Shown one piece after another: positions 32,311 to 42,232 of a stretch of 64,000 bases of DNA. Location of the stretch: assembly GCF_014641595.1 (NCBI RefSeq), contig NZ_BMIA01000002.1:992001-1056000 (forward strand), read 5' to 3'. The first letter of the stretch is position 1, and every line of letters starts with the position of its first letter. The notes beneath the pieces are model-generated. The model saw only the letters and a program-made list of their open reading frames with translations. It did no database searches and was not told the DNA's origin. This DNA comes from Dyadobacter endophyticus. Lineage in GTDB: Bacteria > Bacteroidota > Bacteroidia > Cytophagales > Spirosomataceae. The translations under genes and the position numbers were made by a program.

Positions 32311-34681
32311 TTTTCAAAATCGTTACAGGATTCAACAGCGCCGCTTTCACTGCCTGATAACCTACCGTTGCGAGCGTCACGAGCGCGAGGCCCATGGCGG
32401 CGAACAGGAAAATCCCGGCGTCGAGGTTGATTCGGAATGCGAAGTTGTCGAGCCATTTGTACATTGCCCAGCCAACTAGCGGGAATGCAATCAGCAAGGC
32501 GATCAGCAGAAGTTTGATAAAATCCATCGAAAGCATTAATACCACATTGGTAACCGAAGCACCCACCACTTTACGGATACCAATCTCTTTCTGCCGCCGT
32601 TGGGCCGTAAATGCGGCCAGCCCGAACAACCCCAGACATGAAATGACGATCGCAAGCCCGGCAAAATAGCGCGATAGCACTCCCACCCGTCGCTCCGACG
32701 CGTAAAGCGCTTTGTAATTCTCATCCAGAAACTGGTAATCGAACACCAGCCCCCGGTGATGGTCCTGGAAAAGCTTCCGCACACGGGCGATCGTCTGCTC
32801 CTCGGCGCCGCTCTGAATTTTCACCATCACATTGGGCATAATAGGGTACATCTGGAAGAAACAGGGCTTTACAGGCTCGTACAGCGATTCGAAATTGAAA
32901 TCCTTCACTACGCCCACGATCTGTCGCTCCATCCCCCAGAATTTCACCGTCTTCCCCACCGGGTCTTTCAACCCCATACTTTTTATGGCCGACTCGTTGA
33001 ATATGATCTCATTGGCCGCATGCTGGTTTTGGGTGAAAAACCGGCCTTCGCGCAACGTCATCCCCACGGTTTCCATGAAATTGTACCCCACTTCCAGGTT
33101 CGAAAACTCGATATCCTTTCCGGCAGGCTTACCGGGCCATTCGAAACCGGAAATCGCGCCGTGCTTGCCCGTCAGGTCATGGTAGTAGCTCGATGCATTC
33201 ACCACCCCGGGGGTGTTTTTAACTTCTCCCAAAAATGCCTCCGCTGCTTTCAGTTTCAGAGAGTCCATTTCAAGGGGTATTTCAAAATGAATAATATGGT
33301 CACGATTGTAGCCCAGGTTCCGGTTTTGGATAAACTGGATTTGCCGGTAGACGACGATCACCGAAACGATAAAAATCACCGACACCGCAAACTGGAATAC
33401 CACCAATCCGCGCCGTACGAGCAATTCCCCCGCTGTGTTTCTCAATTTTCCTTTCAAAACAGACACTGGATCAAATCCGGACAGGTACAATGCCGGGTAG
33501 CTCCCCGCCAGCAAGCCGGTGATGAGCGTTATGACCAGGGCAACGGAAACCAACATCGGATCGGGCGAAAGCGCGACCTGCTTGCCGGTAATGCTGTTAA
33601 ACTCCGGCAACAGGAGCAAAACCATGACCACAGCGACAAGCAATGACACAAATGTCAGCATCAGTGATTCACTCAAATGCTGCATGATCAACGAACTGCG
33701 CAGTGCTCCCACTACTTTTTTGATCCCCACTTCCTTCATGCGCCCCGAAGCTTTGGCCGTTGAAAGGTTCATGAAATTGATGCAGGCGATCACCAGAATG
33801 AACACCGCGATCACAGCAAACAATCTCACGTACGTAATGCGCCCGCCTGTCTGCACGCCATTCTCGAACTGTCCGTGGAGGTATTTGTCCGAATAGCGGA
33901 TGGCAAAAAGCTGAAAGTCGTTATCCTTGTTTTTGGATTTCAGGAAATGCCTGATCTTCTCGTTGAAAAGCGGGAGATCGGTGCCGCTTTTGAGGACCAC
34001 AAACGTATTGGGATCGCTATTACCCCAGTTTTCCATTCCCGGCCGCCGCGCTTTGAACTGCTCAAAGTTGAAGAGTATATCAAACTGGTTGCTTGCATTG
34101 CGCGGGTTGCTTTTGAACACACCACCCACGCGGTAAAGCCCGCTAAATTGTCCCTCGTCCCACTTGACGGTTTTTCCAACCACATTTTGTTTTGTCCCAA
34201 ATAACTTTTCCGCCATTTCCTCCGAAAGCGCCACCGTATTCTTATCGCCTGCCACCGCACCCGCATCGCCCTCCGTGAAGGGGCAGGTAAAAACAGCGAA
34301 GTAATCCTTACTCACGAATTGTCCCGCGGCTTTCAATTGCGTTTCTCCGGCCGAAATCACGCCTTTATTCGAAAACCATTCAGCAGGCACGACCGTCGTC
34401 GCCAGTTCCACTTCCGGCATTTCCGCTTTCAATGCGTCGGCCAATAGGCCAGGCGTGTGTTCTCCCGTCTTGATCCCATCCTCATGCGGCTGGTTGACCA
34501 TGATCTGGAACAAATGCACGTCCTTTTCATTGTGCTTATCCACACGCAGCTCATCGACTACCCAAAGATAGATCAGCAACGCACAAGCCAGTCCCGTCGA
34601 AAGGCCAAGCAGATTCAGCAGCGTAAATTGCCGATCCTTGATCAGGCTACGCCATGCGATTTTCAGGTAACTCTTGATCAT
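32303..34681 (-). CDS. FtsX/MacB-like permease, copy E
   Basis: 792 residues starting MIKSYLKIAWRSLIKDRQF. The frame stays open back through the polypurine hairpin to 34777, where it would add 32 proline/serine-rich residues; the ATG at 34681 matches all sister copies. It is the most divergent in its second half: the FtsX motif reads RRQKEIGIRKVVGAS and the tail NPVTILKRE. The first motif is SGRMKEVGIKKVVGAL, with Lys for the usual Arg before KVVG. It follows copy F by 120 nt. Confidence 0.9.
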   Translation of the reverse strand: MIKSYLKIAWRSLIKDRQFTLLNLLGLSTGLACALLIYLWVVDELRVDKHNEKDVHLFQIMVNQPHEDGIKTGEHTPGLLADALKAEMPEVELATTVVPAEWFSNKGVISAGETQLKAAGQFVSKDYFAVFTCPFTEGDAGAVAGDKNTVALSEEMAEKLFGTKQNVVGKTVKWDEGQFSGLYRVGGVFKSNPRNASNQFDILFNFEQFKARRPGMENWGNSDPNTFVVLKSGTDLPLFNEKIRHFLKSKNKDNDFQLFAIRYSDKYLHGQFENGVQTGGRITYVRLFAVIAVFILVIACINFMNLSTAKASGRMKEVGIKKVVGALRSSLIMQHLSESLMLTFVSLLVAVVMVLLLLPEFNSITGKQVALSPDPMLVSVALVITLITGLLAGSYPALYLSGFDPVSVLKGKLRNTAGELLVRRGLVVFQFAVSVIFIVSVIVVYRQIQFIQNRNLGYNRDHIIHFEIPLEMDSLKLKAAEAFLGEVKNTPGVVNASSYYHDLTGKHGAISGFEWPGKPAGKDIEFSNLEVGYNFMETVGMTLREGRFFTQNQHAANEIIFNESAIKSMGLKDPVGKTVKFWGMERQIVGVVKDFNFESLYEPVKPCFFQMYPIMPNVMVKIQSGAEEQTIARVRKLFQDHHRGLVFDYQFLDENYKALYASERRVGVLSRYFAGLAIVISCLGLFGLAAFTAQRRQKEIGIRKVVGASVTNVVLMLSMDFIKLLLIALLIAFPLVGWAMYKWLDNFAFRINLDAGIFLFAAMGLALVTLATVGYQAVKAALLNPVTILKRE

Positions 34682-34698
34682 ATTAGTATCTTGTTTTT

Positions 34699-34803
34699 GA
34701 GGGAGGAAGGAAGGGGAGGAAGGAGGAAGGGGAAGAAAGGGAGGAAGTATTTCTGGTCCCTTCTCCCTTTTCTCCATCCTCCCCTTCCTCCGCTTCCTCC
34801 CTC
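34699..34803 (-). repeat. Polypurine/polypyrimidine hairpin, copy 3
   Basis: The purine arm (34700-34746, GGGAGGAAGGAAGGGGAGGA and so on) and the pyrimidine arm (34757-34803) surround the loop TATTTCTGGT. It is the longest of the four elements and occupies almost the entire spacer between copies F and E. Confidence 0.8.
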
Positions 34804-37183
34804 ATTCCCTTTTCAAACTCTTTACAGGATTCACCAGCGCCGCCTTAATGCTCTGAAAGCTAACCGTCAGCATAGCGATACCGACCGCTAGAAAACCTGC
34901 CCAGACGAATATCCCCCAGTGGATCTCGATACGGTAGGCGAAATCCTGCAACCAGCGGTGCATAAAATACCAGGCGACCGGGCTTGCGATCACGATCGCG
35001 ACAAGCACGAGTTTCAGAAAATCCATCGATAGCATGGTTGTAATGCCCGCTACGGAGGCACCTAGTACTTTCCGCACTCCGATTTCTTTCGTCCGCTGCT
35101 CGATGGCGAAAATGGCCAACCCGAAAAGCCCGAGGCACGAGAGGCACACCGACAACAGTGCAAAAGTGGTCGTCAGCCGCGTTGCGAGTTCTTCGCGCTG
35201 ATAGAACTTAGCAAGCTCTTCGTCGTAAAAACTATATTCAAATACATTTTCGGAAAACTGTTTCTGCCATACCGCGCCTATCCGGCTGATTGTCGAGGCA
35301 TTTACGCGGCTCAACTTCACCCCCGCCCGGCGGTAGCGCGACTGGTCGGCAAAAACGATCGTCGGCTCAATGCCGGTGTAGAGGTCGCCGTTGTTGAAGT
35401 CGGATAATACGCCCACGATGGTGCCGGTTTTGCCCGCGTCGCCCACGTGCAGCCGCCGGTTCAATGCCGCTTCGGGCGATTTCAATCCTAATGCCCGCAC
35501 CAGTTTACGGTTGATCAGCAGCTCGTTGAGCGTGTCCGAATGCGCCGGAACGCGGCCTGCGACGAGTTTCAATCCATAAGTCGTTACAAAATGCTCATCC
35601 GCGGCTCTCGACCGAGCCACGAATTTCTCCCAATCACGATTTTCAAATTTGATCGTCCCTCCGCCGCTGACCTGCACCGACGGCGCGCTCCTGAAAAACG
35701 AAAGGTCGGTTACCTCGGGCAATGCCGACAACTCGTTACGCAATGCCGTGAGCTTGCTGGTTTCTGTTTCAGGCAAATTCAAATGCAGGATAAGGTCCTT
35801 ATTCATTCCCAGGTCCTTGTTTTTCAGGAATTGCGATTGGAGGATGATCAGCGTAGATACCGCGATCAGGACGAATGAAATGCTGAATTGTGTCACTACC
35901 AGCCCTTTCCTGACCGAGAAAAAGCTTCGGTTATTCTCCTTCAATAAGCCCTTGATGGCTTTCACCGGATTGAACCTGGAAATGACAAACGCCGGATAAC
36001 CGCCGGCCAACATGACCACAAACACGAACAGTGCCGCGCAGAAAGCCAGCAACTGAGGATCACTGAAAGCATCTACACGCACATTCACGCTCAGCCATTG
36101 GCTCAACATCGGCGCAAAAAGCCATGCGAGTAGCAGGGAAATAGCGCTTGCTGCAAAAGTTAGCAATGCGGTTTCCTGTATAAAAAGCCAGAAAACCTGC
36201 GCTTGCGAAACGCCCATCACTTTTCTCACGCCTACTTCCTTGCTACGCTTGAAAGCCTGTGCCGTCGAGAGATTAATGAAATTGAAGCAGGCTATGAGAA
36301 TCAGCAGCATCCCTACGGTCGCCAACACGGTGATCGTGCTGTATTTGATCTTACCGCCGTAGGCAATATTGAAATGCACATCCGACAAGTCTTGCAAATG
36401 GTAATGGAAAACTTTGCCGTCGCGGCCATAATATTTGCTCGCAAATGCCGGCATCTGTGCTTCGAATGCAGGCTTGTCTTCCGGCGAGCGAAGTGTAACA
36501 AAAGTTTCACGGCTGCCGTCGATCCAGCCCCAATCTTCGTAACCGTACTCCGGAACAATCTTTTTTAAAGTAGGCAGCGAAATGAAAATATCCTGCCTGA
36601 AATCGGTTTGCTCGGGGTAGTCTGCAACAACGCCTGCAATCACGAGGTTTTCGCGATTATCGGCGCGGATTACCTTACCCATTGCATTACCGCTCCCGAA
36701 ATATTTCCGGGCATACCGCTCAGTCACCACGACCTGATTGGGCACAGCCATTGCCGAGCCACTGCCGCTAATCCATTTGTAATCAAATATTTGAAAGAAA
36801 TCAACATTCGTAAAAACCAGATGATCCTTTTCGAGAAACTTGCGCGAAGTTCCGTCGTTATCGACGCGGATAGTTAACTCCTTATGCGCCACATAAGCGG
36901 CGTCGCGGACGAAGCTGAACTCCTTTTTCAATGTTTCATGCAAAACAAAAGCCGAGCCCCGCTCCTGCTCCACGGAGCCGTCTTCAAGATGTAAATCCAC
37001 CACCACGCGATACGTCCTGTCGGCGTTGTTATGGTACCTGTCCACGCTGAGATGGTACTTCGCCAACTGGAATATCACAATCGCCCCGGCCATCCCAATG
37101 GCCAGTCCAATGAGGTTGATACCGGCGTAAATTCTATGCTTAGCCAGACTTCGTATCGCGAATTTCAGATAACTACCAATCAT
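34802..37183 (-). CDS. FtsX/MacB-like permease, copy F
   Basis: 793 residues starting MIGSYLKFAIRSLAKHRIY. It shares a subgroup with copy R: the first FtsX block is STAQAFKRSKEVGVRKVMG here and ATAQALRRSREVGVRKVLG in R, unlike the STARSEKRA form of most copies. The second is RTKEIGVRKVLGAS and the tail NPVKSLKRE. A distinct first PCD contains HLEDGSVEQERGSAFVLHE. It starts four nt after the stop of copy G. The 3' end abuts the hairpin at 34699-34803. Confidence 0.9.
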   Translation of the reverse strand: MIGSYLKFAIRSLAKHRIYAGINLIGLAIGMAGAIVIFQLAKYHLSVDRYHNNADRTYRVVVDLHLEDGSVEQERGSAFVLHETLKKEFSFVRDAAYVAHKELTIRVDNDGTSRKFLEKDHLVFTNVDFFQIFDYKWISGSGSAMAVPNQVVVTERYARKYFGSGNAMGKVIRADNRENLVIAGVVADYPEQTDFRQDIFISLPTLKKIVPEYGYEDWGWIDGSRETFVTLRSPEDKPAFEAQMPAFASKYYGRDGKVFHYHLQDLSDVHFNIAYGGKIKYSTITVLATVGMLLILIACFNFINLSTAQAFKRSKEVGVRKVMGVSQAQVFWLFIQETALLTFAASAISLLLAWLFAPMLSQWLSVNVRVDAFSDPQLLAFCAALFVFVVMLAGGYPAFVISRFNPVKAIKGLLKENNRSFFSVRKGLVVTQFSISFVLIAVSTLIILQSQFLKNKDLGMNKDLILHLNLPETETSKLTALRNELSALPEVTDLSFFRSAPSVQVSGGGTIKFENRDWEKFVARSRAADEHFVTTYGLKLVAGRVPAHSDTLNELLINRKLVRALGLKSPEAALNRRLHVGDAGKTGTIVGVLSDFNNGDLYTGIEPTIVFADQSRYRRAGVKLSRVNASTISRIGAVWQKQFSENVFEYSFYDEELAKFYQREELATRLTTTFALLSVCLSCLGLFGLAIFAIEQRTKEIGVRKVLGASVAGITTMLSMDFLKLVLVAIVIASPVAWYFMHRWLQDFAYRIEIHWGIFVWAGFLAVGIAMLTVSFQSIKAALVNPVKSLKRE

Positions 37184-37187
37184 GATT

Positions 37188-39617
37188 CTATTCCGTTTTC
37201 AAACTCGTCACAGGATTCATCACCGCCGCCTTAATTGCCTGATAACTCACCGTCGCGAGCGTGAGCACCAGCGCACCTGCGCCTGCGAGGGCAAATATCC
37301 ACCAGCTGATTTCGGTACGGTACTGGTAATTTTGGAGCCATTCGCTCATCGAATACCCCGCAAGTGGAACGGCGAGAAGGCTTGAAACAGCCACCAGCGA
37401 CACAAAATCTTTGGAAAGCATCCCCCACAGTGCCGCTACCGACGCGCCCAGCACCTTGCGGATGCCAATTTCTTTGGTGCGCTGCTCGGCTGTGAAGGAA
37501 GCCAATCCGAATAAGCCAAGACAACTGATCACGACAGCCAATGTGGCGAAAAAGCCAGCCAACTTTCCGATTCGCTCCTCCGTCCCGAATTTGGCGTCAT
37601 ACTCCTGGTCGGCAAACTTGTATTCAAACGGCGCTGCCGGTACCAGCTTCCTGAAAACACTTTCAATAGCGGGCAAAGCGGCTACCGAACTTACGTTAGG
37701 ATGTAGTTTGATATTAATCCAGTTGGGAGAACCGAACAGGAAGAAAACGGTCGGTTTCACGGGCGTAAACGGCGATTCCATCACCATATCCTTCACCACG
37801 CCGAGCACTGTGAATGATTTGCGGACATTATCGGTCATCCATTGGCTTTTCCACGAAACGGCCATCCCGACCGGATCATCGACGCTCAGCAACCGGGCCG
37901 CCGATTCATTGATCACGAAACCTGACGTGTCGGAAGCGAAGTCTTTCGAAAAATTGCGGCCACTTACAAACTGCCAGCCAACGGTTTTCGCGTATTCCTG
38001 GGAGACTGTCAGCGTGGCAAATGTTTCGGTGAAACCTTCCGACATTCCCTTCCAGCTAAAACCTTCGTTGGACGACCACACGCCCGTAATTGGGCTTTGC
38101 GATTCGGCTACTTCCTCTACCATGCCTGTATTCTTTAATTCGGTACGGATCATGTCGGTTTTCCCATAAAAATCCTCGGTTTTCATGGGTATCATCAGCA
38201 AACCGTCGCGCGAGTAGCCTACGGGCCTTTCCTTGGCGAATTTGATTTGTCGGTACACAATGCTGGTGCAGACAATCAATGAAATGGAGATGGTGAATTG
38301 CAATACCACCAGGATCTGACGAGGCGTGTAGGCGAAGCGCCCAAAATACGTCCTTCGCGGCGCACCGGAGCCTTTGAGCACCTTCACAGGCTGGAAGGAT
38401 GTAAGGTAAATAGCCGGATAACTACCTGCCAGCACGGATGTAAGAAGTATAAAACCCGCGCTGCAAATCCAGAAATAAACATTATCCCACGGAATGACCA
38501 TTTGCTTCGCGGCCAGATTATTGAACCACGACAGCGATAATGCGACGCCCACCAGCGACACCACAAACGATAGCAGCACTACAAGAAACGATTCACTGAA
38601 AAACTGTCCGATGAGCTGTATCCGCATCGAGCCAATTGCTTTACGCACGCCCACTTCACGCGCACGCTTCTCCGACCGCGCGGTGCTCAGGTTCACGAAA
38701 TTGATACAGGCCAGTAATAACACAAAAAAGCCGATCAGGCCGACCATCCAAATATATTTCACCGGGCCTTCTCCTACTGCGCCATTCCGGAAATCGGAGT
38801 ACAAATGCCAGTCTTTCATCGGATGTATCCACATTTCCGGGCGGGTGGCGGCCTCCTCTCGCATATCGTCCATTTTCCGGATCGCATTCAGCTCCGAAAG
38901 ACGGATAGCTTCGCTGGCTGTATGGAAATCGGCATTATCTGTCAGTTGCGTAAAAATCCAGATAGCGTGGTTATCCCATTTCTTGTCCTTCATCCACCTG
39001 TTTTTTTCCAGAAAATAGTCCCACGAACCCATGAACTGCACATCGCTGAATCGGGTATTTTGCGGAAAGTCCTCATAAACACCCGTCACTTTCAGGTTCA
39101 GATCGGTATCGACCTTCACAAGCTTGTTCATCGGATCGGCGTCGCCGAAAAGTGCGCGGGCGGTCGATCGAGCGAGAATGATCCCTTGCTGATCACCCAG
39201 CGCCGACCATGAACCCCGTACCATCCGAAGTGCGAACATTTCCAGCGCCCCTGCTTCAATAAATTGGCCGTTGCGAGACAGTTTGGTTTCACCCACCGTT
39301 AGAATATTCTCGCCGGTTTGAGTCGAAGCGACAATACGTTTAAAATTACCTGCATAATGCGTTTTCAACTCTTCCACATAGGGCACAGGCAGCGAGAACG
39401 ACGTTTTCTTTTCGCCGTGCTCCACCTGGTTTTGCAGCACCTGCCCTATCCGGTCGTAATTTTTGAAATAGCGGTTGAACGAAAGCTCGTCATATATCCA
39501 AAGGCCGATCAGCGTTGCCACACCCATCCCGATCGCCAATCCACCGATGTTGATGGCCGAATACCCCTTGTTTTTCCAAAGGTTACGGAGGATGATTTTT
39601 AGGTAGTTTTTCAGCAT
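37188..39617 (-). CDS. FtsX/MacB-like permease, copy G
   Basis: 809 residues starting MLKNYLKIILRNLWKNKGY. It is a member of the D/G/Q subgroup (GLWIYDELSFNRYFKNYDR, WHLYSDF, KERPVGYSRDG). The first FtsX motif is SEKRAREVGVRKAIGSM, the second RTKEIGIRKVLGAS, and the tail NPVTSLKTE differs from the common KSLRSE. Nine nt separate it from the stop of copy H and four from copy F, so H-G-F form a translationally linked core. Confidence 0.9.
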   Translation of the reverse strand: MLKNYLKIILRNLWKNKGYSAINIGGLAIGMGVATLIGLWIYDELSFNRYFKNYDRIGQVLQNQVEHGEKKTSFSLPVPYVEELKTHYAGNFKRIVASTQTGENILTVGETKLSRNGQFIEAGALEMFALRMVRGSWSALGDQQGIILARSTARALFGDADPMNKLVKVDTDLNLKVTGVYEDFPQNTRFSDVQFMGSWDYFLEKNRWMKDKKWDNHAIWIFTQLTDNADFHTASEAIRLSELNAIRKMDDMREEAATRPEMWIHPMKDWHLYSDFRNGAVGEGPVKYIWMVGLIGFFVLLLACINFVNLSTARSEKRAREVGVRKAIGSMRIQLIGQFFSESFLVVLLSFVVSLVGVALSLSWFNNLAAKQMVIPWDNVYFWICSAGFILLTSVLAGSYPAIYLTSFQPVKVLKGSGAPRRTYFGRFAYTPRQILVVLQFTISISLIVCTSIVYRQIKFAKERPVGYSRDGLLMIPMKTEDFYGKTDMIRTELKNTGMVEEVAESQSPITGVWSSNEGFSWKGMSEGFTETFATLTVSQEYAKTVGWQFVSGRNFSKDFASDTSGFVINESAARLLSVDDPVGMAVSWKSQWMTDNVRKSFTVLGVVKDMVMESPFTPVKPTVFFLFGSPNWINIKLHPNVSSVAALPAIESVFRKLVPAAPFEYKFADQEYDAKFGTEERIGKLAGFFATLAVVISCLGLFGLASFTAEQRTKEIGIRKVLGASVAALWGMLSKDFVSLVAVSSLLAVPLAGYSMSEWLQNYQYRTEISWWIFALAGAGALVLTLATVSYQAIKAAVMNPVTSLKTE

Positions 39618-39626
39618 GATCCTTTT

Positions 39627-42044
39627 TTATTCCGAACGCAACGACTTCACCGGATTGACCAACGCCGCCTTAATGCTCTGAAAACTGACCGTCAACAAAG
39701 CTACCCCTACCGCGATTACACCGGCCAGGAGGAATACCCACCATTCGATACTGACCTTGTAGGCAAAATCAGATAGCCATTGGTTCATACCGTACCATGC
39801 GAGCGGCGAGGCGATGACAATGGCGATACCCACGAGTTTTATAAAATCTTTGGAGAGTAGTGAGACAATGCTCAACACCGAAGCACCGAGCACTTTACGA
39901 ACGCCGATTTCCTTGGTACGCTGGATGGTCGTAAATGCGGCCAGTCCGAACAGACCCAGACAAGCGATAACTACGGCAAGCCCGGCGAAAATCCCGAACA
40001 GCTTCCCTACCCGCTGCTCCGACTCATACATTTTATTGAAACGTTCGTTTAGAAATGAATAGGAGAAGGGGTTGTCCGATGTAGCTTTCCAGCTCTTTTC
40101 CAACGTTTTAAGCAAGCCTGGAATATCGTTTGTTTTGATGCGAAGGGCCATCTGGTACTGGTCGCCCCCGTAGAACATTACCAGCGGCGCAATGCGCTCG
40201 TGCATTGAACGGAAATGAAAATCTTTGGTAACCCCCACCACGGTATAGAACTTCTTGCTCTCCGGCGTGCCATTACCAATCGTCCTGAGACGCTTGCCAA
40301 TCGGGTTTTTCCATCCAAATTGCTTTACAGCCGCCTCGTTGATCAGCACGGATGCGCTGTCACCGCCGAAGGTTTTTGAAAAGTTCCGGCCTGCGACGAG
40401 GCCGATGCCCAATGTTTTCAAATAGTCTTCGTCAACCTGGTATGTAGTGAAGCGGTATGGCGTAATGCTATTATCGGCGCTTTCGGGCAGGAAACCGTCC
40501 GTGCCGCTGTTGGAGGCGCCCGCTGGAATGTAGCCCGCGAGGGTGACGCTGCTTACTGCCGACAGGTTGCCGAGCGTTTCCTTGAAAGTCTTCGCCTTAT
40601 CACCCAGTAAATGGGTATCGTGCAGGATCAACACCTGTTCTTTATCAAAACCTACATTCTTATTCTGAATGAAGCGCAGCTGTTGGTAAACGACCATCGT
40701 CCCGATGATCATTGCAATGGAAACCACAAACTGAACGGTAACCAGCGTATTGCGGAGCCATCCGCTTTTTATGCCCGCCTGGATGCTCCCTTTCAACACC
40801 GCCACCGGCCTGAAAGCCGAAAGAAAAAATGCAGGGTAGCTGCCGGCCAGCAAACCGACAACCAGGCACCCCGCCAATGCATATGCGATCATCCGGACAT
40901 TCAGAATAGATTGCAGGTCGAATTGCTTGCCGGCCAGGTCATTGAAACCCGGCAATAGCAGTACTACCAATCCAAATGCTGTTAAAAGCGCAAAAAGTGT
41001 TACCAGAATCGATTCGATAAGAAACTGCGCCATTAATTGCTGGCGTACCGAGCCCATTACTTTACGAACACCCACCTCCTTGGCCCGCCCCGCCGAACCG
41101 GCTGTGGAGAGGTTCATGAAATTGATGCAGGCAATGAGGAGAATGAATGCTGCGATGGCCGTAAAAATGTAAATGTATTTGATGTTGCTGTTGCCTTCCA
41201 GCTCGTTTTCAAGGTTGGAGGTGAGGTGAATGTCGGTCAATGGCTGTAAACCGAAGCCGAACCGGTCGCCTTTACGTAAATATTCGTCATAGCTCATTCC
41301 CAGAAATTCCTGGATTTCCGGCCCGATGTATTTCCTGACGAGTTGCGGCATCTGAGCCTCGAGTTTTTCAACCGGATAGCCATTGCGCAGCAAAACATAG
41401 GTGTGTGCGCCGCTCGAAAGCCATTTCTCTCCCAACTTGATTGATTTCATCGACCCAAAAAAATCATAATGGAAGTGCGAGTTGGAAGGCACATCTTCGC
41501 AAACGCCCGTAACCCGAAACAAACCGATATTGCCCATACTGAGGCTCTTCCCGATCGGATCCTCTTTTCCGAAATATTTCAATGCGGTAGATTGGGTCAG
41601 AACGACCGTCTGCGGCTCTCTAAGCACGCTATTGGCGTCACCCTTTAACAGTGGTATGGAGAAGAAGTTGAAAAAATTGGAGTCGGCAAAAATGACACGC
41701 TCTTCTAAAAAGCGCTTTTCTTCTTTTTTGACTAAAAAAGTACCATTGGTATTGAGCCTCGTATATGCCTCCACGCCCGGGTAGTCGCGCATGAACGCAG
41801 GACCCGCAGGAGCGGACGCACCCGCGATGTTGATGTCGTTCCCTCCGATCCGGCCGTGTAATGTGACCCTAAAAATGCGGTCGGCATGCTTGTTGAAGCG
41901 GTCGTAACTCAGTTCGTGCTGAACAAAGAGCAGGATCAGCATACAAGTCGCCAATCCGATTGCCAGTCCGAGAATATTAATGGAAGCGAAAGCCTTTTTA
42001 TTCCAAAGGCTCCGGAGAGCGATTTTCAGATAGCTGGATATCAT
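39627..42044 (-). CDS. FtsX/MacB-like permease, copy H
   Basis: 805 residues starting MISSYLKIALRSLWNKKAF. It heads the longest unit (H-G-F-E-D-C-Wzi). Like A and I it has FF..F..PLL.GD...VL.EP..VVLT in the first PCD. The first FtsX motif is AGRAKEVGVRKVMGSV, the second RTKEIGVRKVLGAS, and the tail NPVKSLRSE. The 188-nt upstream gap contains the shared inverted repeat at 42173-42188 with a degenerate neighbour, consistent with an independent promoter. Confidence 0.9.
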   Translation of the reverse strand: MISSYLKIALRSLWNKKAFASINILGLAIGLATCMLILLFVQHELSYDRFNKHADRIFRVTLHGRIGGNDINIAGASAPAGPAFMRDYPGVEAYTRLNTNGTFLVKKEEKRFLEERVIFADSNFFNFFSIPLLKGDANSVLREPQTVVLTQSTALKYFGKEDPIGKSLSMGNIGLFRVTGVCEDVPSNSHFHYDFFGSMKSIKLGEKWLSSGAHTYVLLRNGYPVEKLEAQMPQLVRKYIGPEIQEFLGMSYDEYLRKGDRFGFGLQPLTDIHLTSNLENELEGNSNIKYIYIFTAIAAFILLIACINFMNLSTAGSAGRAKEVGVRKVMGSVRQQLMAQFLIESILVTLFALLTAFGLVVLLLPGFNDLAGKQFDLQSILNVRMIAYALAGCLVVGLLAGSYPAFFLSAFRPVAVLKGSIQAGIKSGWLRNTLVTVQFVVSIAMIIGTMVVYQQLRFIQNKNVGFDKEQVLILHDTHLLGDKAKTFKETLGNLSAVSSVTLAGYIPAGASNSGTDGFLPESADNSITPYRFTTYQVDEDYLKTLGIGLVAGRNFSKTFGGDSASVLINEAAVKQFGWKNPIGKRLRTIGNGTPESKKFYTVVGVTKDFHFRSMHERIAPLVMFYGGDQYQMALRIKTNDIPGLLKTLEKSWKATSDNPFSYSFLNERFNKMYESEQRVGKLFGIFAGLAVVIACLGLFGLAAFTTIQRTKEIGVRKVLGASVLSIVSLLSKDFIKLVGIAIVIASPLAWYGMNQWLSDFAYKVSIEWWVFLLAGVIAVGVALLTVSFQSIKAALVNPVKSLRSE

Positions 42045-42172
42045 AACTGCGCCGGTTGCGGGGGTTAACGGATAGATTTCCCTTTTTGACAGTCAAATTA
42101 TGCACCAGCCAGTAATAATATTACAACTATCTGAAAATCAATTTCTTACTTACAATCAAAACAAATCAGCGG

Positions 42173-42209
42173 TGTTCAGTATCGGACATATCCCGTTCGA
42201 TTTGGAACG
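42173..42209 (-). promoter_or_regulatory. Shared array motif upstream of copy H
   Basis: TGTTCAGTATCGGACA (42173-42188) and a weaker inverted repeat CGTTCGATTTGGAACG (42194-42209) are 21 bp apart. The first is centred 137 nt upstream of the start of copy H. No T-run follows the first copy, so here it cannot simply be a terminator. Confidence 0.55.
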
Positions 42210-42232
42210 GGGCCGTGCAGCCAGGCAGGGCA

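Noticed and set aside
34682..34777. N-terminal extension of permease copy E through the polypurine hairpin
   Set aside because: The extra 32 residues are an artefact of the repeat; the ATG at 34681 matches the N-termini of all sister copies.
32235..34803. Polypurine tracts as a tandem repeat or CRISPR-like array
   Set aside because: There are no regular spacers or direct units; each is a two-armed inverted repeat in a gene spacer.
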